From positions 1 through 64,000 of the forward strand of contig NZ_JALGQE010000010.1 in the NCBI RefSeq assembly GCF_022810405.1: a stretch of DNA of 64,000 nt. The letters are read 5' to 3'. Positions 1 to 7,873 of this stretch are shown here, one piece after another (position 1 is the first letter of the stretch; the number at the start of each line of letters is the position of its first letter). The notes beneath the pieces are model-generated. The model was not told where the DNA came from, made no database searches, and was given only the letters and a program-made list of their open reading frames with translations. The stretch comes from Rhodococcus sp. ARC_M5 (GTDB lineage: Bacteria > Actinomycetota > Actinomycetes > Mycobacteriales > Mycobacteriaceae). The position numbers were made by a program, and so were the translations under genes.

Positions 1-55
1 GTTAAGCACGCCGCCAGCGTTCGTCCTGAGCCAGGATCAAACTCTCCGTAAAAGA
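1..55 (-). rRNA. rrs: 16S ribosomal RNA, 5' end only (runs off the window)
   Basis: Read on the minus strand, this stretch gives the universal 16S start, GAGAGTTTGATCCTGGCTCAG, followed by GACGAACGCTGGCGGCGTGC, the usual actinobacterial continuation. Only about the first 55 bases are inside the window; the rest lies beyond position 1. The exact mature 5' end is not determinable here and is placed just upstream of the GGAGAGTTTGATC block by analogy with other 16S genes. Confidence 0.97.
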
Positions 56-237
56 CCTGCGAAACAACAACCCCCGAAAAGGGCTGCGAATCAGTCAAAG
101 ACATCAAGTCAAATCACTAGCAAAAAAACTCAACTAGCATTTCAAAACAACACCCGACAACAACCACCACAAGCGGATGGCTGATACATCGAATGCTTTC
201 ACCAAATAAAATTCGGCACTGACATTCATCGACACAC

Positions 238-260
238 TGTTGAGTTCTCAAAGAACACGC
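238..260 (-). promoter_or_regulatory. rRNA leader antitermination/processing element
   Basis: On the minus strand this reads CGTGTTCTTTGAGAACTCAA followed by CAG. A TTCTTTGAGAACTCAA-type block is a well-known conserved feature of actinobacterial rRNA leaders, located upstream of 16S and thought to act as a boxA-like/processing element. TTCTTTGAGAA is itself a near-perfect short inverted repeat. Confidence 0.7.
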
Positions 261-431
261 ACACACCATCACTACCGTATGCACGGTAACTCCGGGGCTT
301 ACACGCTCGAACCCCAGACATGACTCATTACTTTCGAGCCTTGCCTGGGTTGGTCAGTGCATACTCCGTACAACCTCGTTGTCCCTGTCCGTGAAGACCG
401 GGTCGGTGTCCGTGTCGCTCTGACTCGACAA

Positions 432-460
432 AAGTTACGCGAAGACCAACGCATACGCAA
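432..460 (-). promoter_or_regulatory. candidate rRNA operon promoter
   Basis: On the minus strand, TTGCGT (455-460) and TAACTT (432-437) are separated by exactly 17 bases, a plausible -35/-10 pair placed about 380 bases before 16S, a normal distance for an actinobacterial rrn leader. The match is by eye only, and other promoters may exist within or upstream of RidA. Confidence 0.35.
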
Positions 461-511
461 ATCGCCAGGTCAGATGTTATTTCCGTGTGAACATCTTGCG
501 CACGGCGTCGA

Positions 512-913
512 TCAGATGATCGCGACGGCGTCTATCTCGACCAACATCTCTTCCCTGGGCAATCCGGTGAACACAGTCGTTCGACTCGGCAGGACGTCAC
601 CCGAGGTGTGCGCCGACACGAAGTGCCCGTAGGCGTCGTTCATGGTGGGAAAGTCTTCCCGCTTGGTCAGATAGACCCGCAACATCACGACGTCGTCGAA
701 CGTTGCGCCGCTGGCCTCGACGATGGCTTTGACGTTCTCGAGCGTGCGAGTGGTCTGCGCAGCGACATCACCTGGGTACAGATACTCGCTGGTGGTTGGG
801 TCGACGGGCCCCTGCCCGGAGACCTGTACGAACGGTCCCTTGCGGACTCCCTGGGAGAAGGTATGGGCCGGCGCAGGAGCACCCGTGGTTCGAATTTCGA
901 TCTTCTCGCTCAT
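512..913 (-). CDS. RidA/YjgF-family enamine/imine deaminase
   Basis: This 133-residue protein has the size and pattern of the RidA (Rid/YER057c/UK114) family. It has a VSGQGP strand near residues 31-36, NVKAIVEASGATFDDVV in the centre, and PSRTTV with Arg111, equivalent to the Arg that binds the substrate carboxylate and marks catalytically active Rid proteins. Glu126 lies in the closing VEIDAVA strand. RidA hydrolyses reactive 2-aminoacrylate-type enamine/imine intermediates released by PLP dehydratases. Its ATG overlaps the IclR stop by four bases (ATGA), so it is the third gene of a kinase-regulator-RidA operon. The divergent operon encodes a PLP-dependent deaminase whose product would be such an imine, which suggests a dedicated partner rather than a housekeeping RidA. 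Confidence 0.9.
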   Translation of the reverse strand: MSEKIEIRTTGAPAPAHTFSQGVRKGPFVQVSGQGPVDPTTSEYLYPGDVAAQTTRTLENVKAIVEASGATFDDVVMLRVYLTKREDFPTMNDAYGHFVSAHTSGDVLPSRTTVFTGLPREEMLVEIDAVAII

Positions 914-1707
914 TGCATCCCTTTCGTATGACTCGGATTTTCTGTCGTTTCGTTCCGTTCTCGGCTGGGTCGCCAGCCCAGTCCCTCGGAGATCGCCGCT
1001 GCCGCGCGTTGCACATCGGGGAGCGCCGCAAGCACCTGCTGGTGATCGAGCACCATGTCGGGCACGGACATCGACACAGCCGCAACCACGTCACCTGTTC
1101 CGTTGCGAACTGCGCAGCCGATGCAGTTGACGAAGGACTCGTGCTCCTCGCGATCTTCGGCGAAGCCTTGCTCCAGCACGAGTTCGAGCTCACGCAGATA
1201 ACCCTCGGCCGTCGTGATGGTTCGTTCCGTGAACGGCGTGTAGGTGATGCCGTCTGCGATCTTCGCGCGCTCGGCCTCGGGGCGAGCGGAGATCAGAATC
1301 TTCCCCACGGCTGTGCAGTGCAGCGGTGCAGGCTTTCCGATCCGCGAGTACATACGAACGCTCTGTTGGGCGTCGAACTTGTCGATGTAGATGACAACGC
1401 CCGCCTCGTAGGTGGCGAGGTGGACGGTCTGACCGGTGATCGAGTTCAGTTCTGCCAAGTGCGGCCGCGCGATGGTCCGAACGTCACGCTGTTCCAACGC
1501 ATGATTGGCGAGCTCGAACAGCCTGGATCCGAGCTGATATCGGTGATCCGCGTCGTGCTGGACGAATCTGTCGGCTTCCATCGTGCGAAGCAGCCGAAGC
1601 ACGGTCGTCTTGTGGACCTCGAGCACCGACGCCAACTCGTCCAGTGATCGCGGTCCGTCGCCGAGCAAGCCGAGAAGTGTCATCGCGCGAGCGAGGCTTT
1701 GACTCAC
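910..1707 (-). CDS. IclR-family transcriptional regulator
   Basis: A protein of 265 residues. The N-terminal winged helix-turn-helix (about 1-60) contains LDELASVLEVHKTTVLRLLRTM, typical of IclR, and the C-terminal effector domain (about 70-245) contains LHCTAVGK and a late GCAVRNGTGDVVAAVSMS segment. The GTG start at 1707 was chosen because the minus strand has GGAGGTG seven bases upstream and the codon overlaps the kinase TGA (GTGA); a longer frame reaches 1854 but lies inside the kinase gene. IclR proteins sense small catabolites and bind palindromes upstream of catabolic genes. The divergent intergenic region at 2727-2853 holds a good candidate site, so this is the presumed local regulator. 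The effector (KDG, KDPG or the aminated sugar acid) is unknown. Confidence 0.9.
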   Translation of the reverse strand: MSQSLARAMTLLGLLGDGPRSLDELASVLEVHKTTVLRLLRTMEADRFVQHDADHRYQLGSRLFELANHALEQRDVRTIARPHLAELNSITGQTVHLATYEAGVVIYIDKFDAQQSVRMYSRIGKPAPLHCTAVGKILISARPEAERAKIADGITYTPFTERTITTAEGYLRELELVLEQGFAEDREEHESFVNCIGCAVRNGTGDVVAAVSMSVPDMVLDHQQVLAALPDVQRAAAAISEGLGWRPSRERNETTENPSHTKGMQ

Positions 1708-2726
1708 TGCGGCACCTCCGACCGACTCACGGCCATGGCTGCGTAGTCCAGCCTCGCCCAATCGGCGTCGTGCAGTTCCGCCAATTCGGTCAGCACCGCC
1801 AGGGGCAGCACCGACGCAATGTCGCCGTGCCCGGTCAGGGCTCCCGCTGCGCACAGATGCCCGAACCGAACACGCGCGACAGCACTCTTACCGAGCAACA
1901 ATCCGGTCAGGTAACCGCCCGCGAAGGCGTCTCCGGCACCGATCTTTTCGACCACGTCGAGTTTCAGAGCAGGGACGTCGACCCGAGAATTTCCCTCGAA
2001 CGCCGTCACCGTGTGTGCGTCGTTCTTGATGACCAGGTGTCGTGGTTCCGGAAACAATTCGCGTAGCTCGGCGGGATCGGACGTTCCGAACACGAGTCCT
2101 GCCTCGTCGGCACCCATCGACACCACATCGCTTCCCCGAACATGTTCACCGAGCACGCGTGCAGCTGCGTTCGGTCGAGATTTCCACAGAGCCTGCCGAT
2201 AGTTCAGATCGAAGCTGACGACTGTGGGTGAATCCATCAGGCATCTCGTTAGGTCGGCCGCGGTTTCCGAGATGGCCACGGTGATTCCGGTGAAGTGAAT
2301 CAAGTCTGCGCCGGCGATCAGGTCCGAAGCAGTATCGCGAATATCACTGGGAGACAAAGCACTCGCAGCCGAGCCGGCACGGAAGTACGTCATCGCACTG
2401 TCTCCGAACGCAAGGTCGTGACGGTCGCCGGAGCCAGAGCCGCGTTCCTTCACGTACATACCCGTGGGTCGCTCGGCGTCGATCGCCACACCGGAAGTGT
2501 CGACGCCCGCCCCTACCAGTTGCCGAACCAGGTATCGGCCGAATCCGTCGTCGCCCACTCGCGAAATCCACGATGCATCGACGCCCAGCTGGCCGAACAC
2601 CCTGGCCACGTTGGCTTCCGCACCCCCGGACGTGCGGTGGAACACGGTCGATTGCTCCAGTGGGCCCGGCTCGGCAACCAGAACGACGAGGCCTTCGCCT
2701 ACACACACCGCTCGTGGTGCTTTCAC
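1704..2726 (-). CDS. PfkB-family sugar kinase, probable 2-keto-3-deoxygluconate kinase
   Basis: A ribokinase/PfkB kinase of 340 residues. The first PfkB motif is GGAEANVA (34-41). The second, GAGDAFAGG (263-271), carries the catalytic base Asp266. The segment SFDLNYRQALW (171-181) resembles the D-x-N-x-R-x-x-L-W signature of 2-keto-3-deoxygluconate (KDG) kinases, where the Arg contacts the substrate carboxylate. The predicted reaction is KDG + ATP to 2-keto-3-deoxy-6-phosphogluconate (KDPG). GTG 2726 was preferred to upstream starts because GAGGAG lies six bases before it. A KDPG aldolase in the divergent operon would consume its product. The main alternative is another 2-keto-3-deoxy sugar acid kinase. 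Confidence 0.8.
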   Translation of the reverse strand: MKAPRAVCVGEGLVVLVAEPGPLEQSTVFHRTSGGAEANVARVFGQLGVDASWISRVGDDGFGRYLVRQLVGAGVDTSGVAIDAERPTGMYVKERGSGSGDRHDLAFGDSAMTYFRAGSAASALSPSDIRDTASDLIAGADLIHFTGITVAISETAADLTRCLMDSPTVVSFDLNYRQALWKSRPNAAARVLGEHVRGSDVVSMGADEAGLVFGTSDPAELRELFPEPRHLVIKNDAHTVTAFEGNSRVDVPALKLDVVEKIGAGDAFAGGYLTGLLLGKSAVARVRFGHLCAAGALTGHGDIASVLPLAVLTELAELHDADWARLDYAAMAVSRSEVPQ

Positions 2727-2763
2727 GTCGATCTCCTCGAACTCTTGCGGGAACGCTGACTTT

Positions 2764-2821
2764 CGTTGCAGACTACAAAGCATAAACACATTGCGCAACT
2801 AGCGTTGCAGAATACGCAACG
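2764..2821. promoter_or_regulatory. candidate IclR operator in divergent catabolic promoter
   Basis: Between the divergent kinase and deaminase genes lies CGTTGC-AGAATAC-GCAACG (2803-2821), a perfect 6+6 inverted repeat. Its left part recurs as CGTTGCAGACTAC at 2764-2776 (12 of 13 matching 2803-2815), 39 bp upstream. TTGCGCAA (2791-2798), a perfect 8-bp palindrome, lies between them. IclR-type sites are usually imperfect palindromes of this size, so the set is a reasonable operator for the regulator at 910-1707, controlling both directions. Confidence 0.55.
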
Positions 2822-2853
2822 TATCTGAGATTTCCCGGACCGAGGAGATGACC

Positions 2854-4137
2854 GTGATCGACACCGATGCCGTCGAGGCACTCAACCGAAGAGTGCTCGG
2901 ACCCGAGCACAAGGCACTGCCCCCGAGATCGTGGGGACACACCATCGAGAGCTTTCTCGCCACGTCGCCACGGCTCTCCGAGTTCACGACGCCGATACTC
3001 ACTTTGGATCGAGAGCGAATCGCATCGAACATCTCGGTCATGGCCGAGTGGACGGCGCGCGCGGGCGTGCTGCTCGCACCCCACGGCAAGACATCGATGG
3101 CCCCTCAACTGTGGAAGCAGCAACTCGACGCCGGTAGCTGGGCCATCACCCTCGCAACCGGGTGGCAGGTTCAGGCGGCGCGCGCGTTCGGGGTCGAACG
3201 TATCGTTCTTGCCAACGCCGAGATCGACCCGGTGGCATTGACGTGGATTGCGGCCGAACTGGATTCGCATCCGACCTTCGAGTTCTACTGCTGGGCGGAC
3301 AGCGTGGCGACGGTGCACGAGATGGACCGCATTCTTTCGACGCAGGGAACCCGCCCGGTCTCGGTCGTGGTCGAACTCGGTGGCCCGCACGGCCGAACCG
3401 GCGCGCGCACGATCGAGGAGGCAACCGCGACAGCCCGTGCGATCGCGTCGTCCTCCCGGCTCACCCTGGCCGGGGTCGGCGGCTACGAGGGCGCACTGAG
3501 CCACGACCGCTCGGACAGTGGCCTGGGGGCAGTTCGGACATACCTCGACAACGTCGCTGCCCTCCATCGCGCCCTCGATGCCGAAGGGTTGTACGGCAAG
3601 CATGCGATTGTGACCGCCGGCGGGAGCGCCTACCAGGACCTCGTTGTCGAGCGGTTACATTCCCTCACCACCGGGGAGGGGGTATCTACCGACGTAGTGC
3701 TGCGCTCGGGAGCCTACGTGGTGCACGACGACGGCTTCTACTCGCAGATCTCACCACTCACTCCCGCCCGAACCGACGCACCACTGATGTCTGCGATGCA
3801 CGGATGGGCACGCACGGTATCTCGTCCGGAGCCCGGGCTCGCACTGCTCGACGCAGGAAAGCGCGACTTCCCCTTCGACGAAGGAATGCCTGTCGCGCAA
3901 CATATTCGAGGGACCGAGATCCTCGACCCGAGGGCCGAGGTCACCGCGCTGAACGACCAACACGCCTTCCTTCGACTCCCGGCCGAGGACAACACTGCGC
4001 TGCCGGTGGGGTCCGTCGTACGCCTGGGCCTGTCTCACCCCTGCACGGCCTTCGACAAGTGGCGACTCGTTCCCGTCGTCGACGACGCGGACGGCGAGGA
4101 CCCCCACGTGGTCGACCTCGTGCACACATTCTTCTAG
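2854..4137 (+). CDS. PLP-dependent D-serine dehydratase-like deaminase; predicted D-glucosaminate dehydratase
   Basis: About 427 residues with an alanine-racemase-type N-terminal barrel and a C-terminal D-serine dehydratase-like domain. The PLP lysine is Lys79 in APHGKTSMAP; GPHGRTG is a phosphate-side loop; SHPCTAFDKW near the end supplies His395 and Cys397, the metal-binding pair of this family. Relatives eliminate water and ammonia from D-serine-like substrates or cleave D-threonine. GTG 2854 is preferred because GAGGAG is six bases upstream; an ATG at 2848 touches that Shine-Dalgarno directly and would add two residues. PLP-dependent D-glucosaminate dehydratases make KDG. The neighbouring KDG kinase, KDPG aldolase and RidA make that reaction the best guess, but substrate specificity cannot be read from sequence; D-serine or D-threonine remain possible. 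Confidence 0.75.
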   Translation: MIDTDAVEALNRRVLGPEHKALPPRSWGHTIESFLATSPRLSEFTTPILTLDRERIASNISVMAEWTARAGVLLAPHGKTSMAPQLWKQQLDAGSWAITLATGWQVQAARAFGVERIVLANAEIDPVALTWIAAELDSHPTFEFYCWADSVATVHEMDRILSTQGTRPVSVVVELGGPHGRTGARTIEEATATARAIASSSRLTLAGVGGYEGALSHDRSDSGLGAVRTYLDNVAALHRALDAEGLYGKHAIVTAGGSAYQDLVVERLHSLTTGEGVSTDVVLRSGAYVVHDDGFYSQISPLTPARTDAPLMSAMHGWARTVSRPEPGLALLDAGKRDFPFDEGMPVAQHIRGTEILDPRAEVTALNDQHAFLRLPAEDNTALPVGSVVRLGLSHPCTAFDKWRLVPVVDDADGEDPHVVDLVHTFF

Positions 4138-4151
4138 AGAGACGAAACCCA

Positions 4152-5765
4152 ATGCCCAGCACTCTCTTTCGCGGTGCCGATGTCATCGACGGCACCGGAG
4201 CGCCACGTGTGCGTCGCGACGTTCTCGTGAGCGACGGAATCATCACATCGATCGCCGAACCCGGAACCGTGCCCGGTGCCGACAAAATCGTCGACGCCTC
4301 GCCGGGCCAGGTCCTCTCCCCCGGGTTCATCGACATGCACGCGCATTCCGACCTACGTTTGTTGACCGACCCCGACCACTTTCCGAAAATCAGTCAGGGC
4401 GTCACGACCGAGGTCATCGGACAGGACGGCATTGCCTACGCTCCGATCGACGACGCGACGCTCGACGTGGTGCGGCGTCAGATCGCCGGATGGAACGGCA
4501 ATCCCGTCGACCTCGACTTCTCGTGGCGTTCGGTATCGGAGTACCTCACTCGCCTCGATCAGGGAATCACCCCGAATGCTGCCTACCTCGTTCCCCAGGG
4601 AACATTGCGATACCTGGCGGTAGGTGCCGATCAGCGACCCGCGACGCCGTCCGAGATAGCCCACATGCAGGAGCTGTTGGCACAGGGACTGCAGGAGGGT
4701 GCCGTCGGAATGTCCAGCGGTTTGACGTACACGCCCGGAATGTACGCGGACACAAGTGAATTACGTGCACTGTGTGAGGTCGTCGCAGAATTCGGCGGTT
4801 TCTATGCACCCCACACTCGTTCGTACGGCGCAGGGGCGCTCGACGCGTACCAGGAGATGCTCGACCTCTCCCGCGACACGGGATGCGCACTGCACCTGAC
4901 GCATGCAACGATGAACTTCGGCGTCAATCGGGGCCGGGCACGCGAGTTTCTCGACCGCGTCGATTCTGCCATCGCCGACGGGTGCGACGTCACCCTGGAT
5001 ACGTATCCGTATCTGCCCGGAGCCACCACTCTGTCTGCGCTGCTACCGAGTTGGGCGATGTCGGGTGGCCCGGATAGCGCACTCGAACGACTCGGCGATC
5101 CGGACATGCGTCGACGCATCGCACAGGACGTCGACGTCGACGGGTCCGACGGCTGCCATGGCGTCACCGTCGAGTGGGAGACCATCCAGCTCAGTGGAGT
5201 GGCGAATCCGGAGCTCGATCGCTACGTCGGGCGCACGATGTCCGACATAGCGGCCGAGGCGGGTCGGTCCCCGGTGGACGTGTTCTTCGATTTCCTCCGC
5301 CGAGACGCGCTGGCCACCACCATCCTGCAGCACGTCGGCCACGAGGAGAACGTCCGAGAGATCATGGCGCATCCACGCCATATGGGCGGCAGCGACGCGA
5401 TCCTGGTCGGCGAGAAGCCGCACCCACGCGCCTGGGGAACGTTTCCCCGCTACCTGGGTCACTACGTCCGGGACGAGCAGCTGCTCTCGCTGGAGGACTG
5501 CATCAATCACCTGACCGGTCGTCCCGCTGCGCGGCTCCGCCTGCGCGCCCGCGGCACGATCGCCGAGGGGCACGCAGCCGATCTCGTCCTGTTCGACCCG
5601 ACGACCGTGCGCGACACGGCCACGTTCGAGAACCCGAAGCAACAGGCCGAGGGCATCAGCCACGTCATGGTCAACGGCGCGTTCGCCATCGACGATCGAC
5701 GGCCCACGCATTCTCTGGCAGGCCACGCCCTGCGGATGAATCCCACCGGAAAGCAAACATCATGA
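4152..5765 (+). CDS. N-acyl-D-amino-acid deacylase-like amidohydrolase; predicted sugar-acid N-deacetylase
   Basis: A 537-residue amidohydrolase of the D-aminoacylase group. GFIDMHAHSD carries the HxH pair His63/His65, APHTRSY carries His221, LTHATMN carries His251, and GGSDA carries the putative catalytic Asp415. Where classical D-aminoacylases have a metal-bridging Cys in a GNCG loop, this protein has GQDG (Asp92), which marks a different subgroup. A longer upstream frame overlaps the deaminase and is ignored; ATG 4152 lies 14 bases after the deaminase stop. The protein should be cytoplasmic. In this operon, removal of an acetyl group from an N-acetylated 2-amino-aldonate would make the substrate of the preceding deaminase. 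Hydrolysis of N-acyl-D-amino acids is the conservative alternative. Confidence 0.8.
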   Translation: MPSTLFRGADVIDGTGAPRVRRDVLVSDGIITSIAEPGTVPGADKIVDASPGQVLSPGFIDMHAHSDLRLLTDPDHFPKISQGVTTEVIGQDGIAYAPIDDATLDVVRRQIAGWNGNPVDLDFSWRSVSEYLTRLDQGITPNAAYLVPQGTLRYLAVGADQRPATPSEIAHMQELLAQGLQEGAVGMSSGLTYTPGMYADTSELRALCEVVAEFGGFYAPHTRSYGAGALDAYQEMLDLSRDTGCALHLTHATMNFGVNRGRAREFLDRVDSAIADGCDVTLDTYPYLPGATTLSALLPSWAMSGGPDSALERLGDPDMRRRIAQDVDVDGSDGCHGVTVEWETIQLSGVANPELDRYVGRTMSDIAAEAGRSPVDVFFDFLRRDALATTILQHVGHEENVREIMAHPRHMGGSDAILVGEKPHPRAWGTFPRYLGHYVRDEQLLSLEDCINHLTGRPAARLRLRARGTIAEGHAADLVLFDPTTVRDTATFENPKQQAEGISHVMVNGAFAIDDRRPTHSLAGHALRMNPTGKQTS

Positions 5766-6400
5766 ATGCATTGACGACGATTCTCGAGGACCGCGCACTG
5801 TCGGTGGTCCGCGCCCCGCACATCTCCGATCCTGCTGCGTTGGCAGATGCGCTCGCGCGCGGGGGAATTCGTGCGCTCGAGCTGACTTTCACCACACCCG
5901 GCGTCCTCGAACTGATCCGCGCCGCATCGGACGCAGGTGCAGTCGTCGGGGCGGGCACAGTCCTGACCTCCGACCAAGCGCGGTCCGCGATCGATTCCGG
6001 GGCACACTTCGTCGTCACTCCCGGGCTCCGCCCCGACGTTGCCGCGATCGTCACGGACGCCGGGATCCCGCTGATGATGGGCGCGTTCACCCCGTCGGAA
6101 GTGATGACCGCCCTGGATCTCGGAGCGGATGCCGTGAAGATATTTCCGGCACGAACCGTCGGGCCCGCGTACTTCAAGGACTTGCTCGGCCCCTTCCCCG
6201 ACGCTCGACTCGTTCCGTCCGGCGGAGTCAACGCAGGCAACGCCGCCCAGTTCCTGACATCCGGTGCCGTCGCAGTGACTGCAGGCACCGATGTGGTTCC
6301 ACCGGCGTCGGTCGCGGCCGCCCAGTGGGACGACATCACCGCACGAGCACAGGCGTTCGTGACGGCTATCAGTGCAGACATCAAGGAAGGCTCGTCATGA
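5762..6400 (+). CDS. eda: KDPG/KHG aldolase
   Basis: A 212-residue class I aldolase of the KDPG/KHG family. The order of active-site elements is typical: Glu40 in LELTFTTP, GAGTVL at 63-68, VVTPGLRPD, and the Schiff-base Lys126 in DAVKIFPA, followed by LVPSGGVN at the phosphate site. It should cleave 2-keto-3-deoxy-6-phosphogluconate to pyruvate and glyceraldehyde 3-phosphate, and possibly 4-hydroxy-2-oxoglutarate to pyruvate and glyoxylate. Its ATG overlaps the deacylase stop and its own stop overlaps the permease start (both ATGA), implying translational coupling. No 6-phosphogluconate dehydratase is adjacent, so KDPG is presumably supplied by the divergent KDG kinase rather than by the Entner-Doudoroff route. 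Confidence 0.93.
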   Translation: MNALTTILEDRALSVVRAPHISDPAALADALARGGIRALELTFTTPGVLELIRAASDAGAVVGAGTVLTSDQARSAIDSGAHFVVTPGLRPDVAAIVTDAGIPLMMGAFTPSEVMTALDLGADAVKIFPARTVGPAYFKDLLGPFPDARLVPSGGVNAGNAAQFLTSGAVAVTAGTDVVPPASVAAAQWDDITARAQAFVTAISADIKEGSS

Positions 6401-7839
6401 ATTCTGTGGTCGACTGGCTCAGAACCTCCACGCCCGGTCTACTCGTGTTGTGCGGCATCGCAATTGCCGTACTGCTCGTAGTGATCATCAAGGTCAAGCT
6501 CGAACCGTTCATCGCGCTGCTCATCGTCGGCCTCGGCTTGGCGCTGGCTGCCGGTTTGCCCGTGAACGAGATAGTCGGCACTGCGATCAAGAGCAACGAG
6601 TCGTTGCTGGAGACCGGATTCGGCGGAATTCTCGGTCACATCGCCGTCATCATCGGGCTGGGAACGGTGCTCGGCGCGATACTAGAGAAGTCCGGTGGCG
6701 CACAAGCACTGACCGCCAAGCTGCTGGGTGTCTTCGGAGAACGCGGAGCACCCGTCGCAATGGGTCTGCTGGGGTTGATCTTCGGCATTCCGGTGTTCTT
6801 CGACATCGGCATCTTCGTGTTGGCACCGCTGGTGTACGTGGCGGCGCGTCAGGGCGGAAAGTCGTTGGTGCTCTACGCACTGCCGATGCTGGCCGGCTTG
6901 TCCATGACACACGCTTTCCTGCCGCCGCATCCCGGACCGGTTGCCCTCGGCGGCTTGCTCGAGGTGAACCTGGGATGGCTCATCCTGTTCGGATTCGTCT
7001 GCGGCATCCCAGGATTCATCGCGGCCGGCCTGGTGTGGGGCAATTGGATCGGAAAGCGCATCATCGTGGATGTACCCGACGACTTCATCAACGACGGGGA
7101 CGACGCGAGCTCCACCGAGGGCGGAGGTGCCGGAACGGTCACCACCAAGCGCCCCGTCGTCACGACGCCGCCGTCGGTGGGCACCATCGGAGCGATCATC
7201 GCCGTCCCGCTGGTCCTCATCCTCGGTGCCACGTTCGGCAGCATTCTGCTCGACCCCGGCAACCTGCTCGAAGTTCTGACGTTCTTCGGCACACCCGCCG
7301 TTGCGCTGCTCATCGCCGTGTTGATCGCGTTCTACGTGCTGGGAATCCGCCGCGGATCGACGGTCCAGGAACTGAGCAGACTGACCGGAGAATCCCTGCG
7401 TCCGGTGGGCATGTTGCTGCTCGTCGTCGGAGCAGGCGCGTTCTTCGGAAAAGTCATCTCCGCCACCGGGATCGGTACTGCCTTGGCCGACACCATGGCT
7501 GCTGCAGGTCTTCCGATCATCGTCCTGGCCTACATCATCAGCTGTGCACTACGCGTAGCGCAGGGCTCGGCGACAGTGGCCATCGTGACGACAGGTGGAA
7601 TAGTCGGCCCCCTCGTGGCAGCTCAGGACTACTCGGCTCCGGCCGTCGCGCTGATCGCCATGTCCATCGCGGCGGGCTCGATCATCGCCAGCCACGTCAA
7701 CGACGGCGGCTTCTGGATCATCGCGAAATTCTTCAACCTGACCGTCAAGCAGACACTGCAAACATGGACGGTCCTCGAAACGATCCTGTCCGTGGTCAGC
7801 TTTGCGGTCGCGGGAGTTCTCTTCGCGATCATCGCCTAG
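6397..7839 (+). CDS. GntP-family gluconate/aldonate permease
   Basis: A 480-residue integral membrane protein with about 12-14 hydrophobic segments, belonging to the GntP (gluconate:H+ symporter) family. Typical segments are IIGLGTVLGAILEKSGGA, MTHAFLPPHPGPVA and RVAQGSATVAIVTTGG, ending in SHVNDGGFW. A hydrophilic loop around residues 240-260 separates the two halves. GntP relatives carry gluconate, idonate, fructuronate or D-serine. As the last gene of the operon it should import the pathway substrate, a six-carbon sugar acid in the interpretation given here. ATG 6397 overlaps the aldolase TGA. Confidence 0.92.
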   Translation: MNSVVDWLRTSTPGLLVLCGIAIAVLLVVIIKVKLEPFIALLIVGLGLALAAGLPVNEIVGTAIKSNESLLETGFGGILGHIAVIIGLGTVLGAILEKSGGAQALTAKLLGVFGERGAPVAMGLLGLIFGIPVFFDIGIFVLAPLVYVAARQGGKSLVLYALPMLAGLSMTHAFLPPHPGPVALGGLLEVNLGWLILFGFVCGIPGFIAAGLVWGNWIGKRIIVDVPDDFINDGDDASSTEGGGAGTVTTKRPVVTTPPSVGTIGAIIAVPLVLILGATFGSILLDPGNLLEVLTFFGTPAVALLIAVLIAFYVLGIRRGSTVQELSRLTGESLRPVGMLLLVVGAGAFFGKVISATGIGTALADTMAAAGLPIIVLAYIISCALRVAQGSATVAIVTTGGIVGPLVAAQDYSAPAVALIAMSIAAGSIIASHVNDGGFWIIAKFFNLTVKQTLQTWTVLETILSVVSFAVAGVLFAIIA

Positions 7840-7873
7840 AGCCAGTGGCGCGATCGGGTGCCCTGGGCGGCAC

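Larger units (their letters stand above)
56..511 (-). promoter_or_regulatory. rRNA operon leader and promoter region
   Basis: These 456 bases have no convincing gene; a 91-codon frame at 357-632 on the plus strand overlaps RidA antisense and has no homologue that I recognise. The part nearest 16S is AT-richer than the rest of the window (runs of A/T at 120-215 on the plus strand), as expected for a transcribed rRNA leader that pairs with the 16S-23S spacer during processing. A conserved antitermination-like element and a candidate promoter are listed separately. RidA is encoded in the same direction upstream, with no obvious terminator between. Confidence 0.75.

Noticed and set aside
3162-4151. 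Long upstream extension of the deacylase frame (and a 276-codon antisense frame at 2773-3603)
   Set aside because: It overlaps the well-supported deaminase gene in another frame, has Arg-rich low-information translation typical of high-GC shadows, and the deacylase has a proper family start at 4152.
5174-5761. Extension of the KDPG aldolase frame
   Set aside because: It lies within the deacylase gene and has no homology; the aldolase starts at 5762 with an ATGA overlap.
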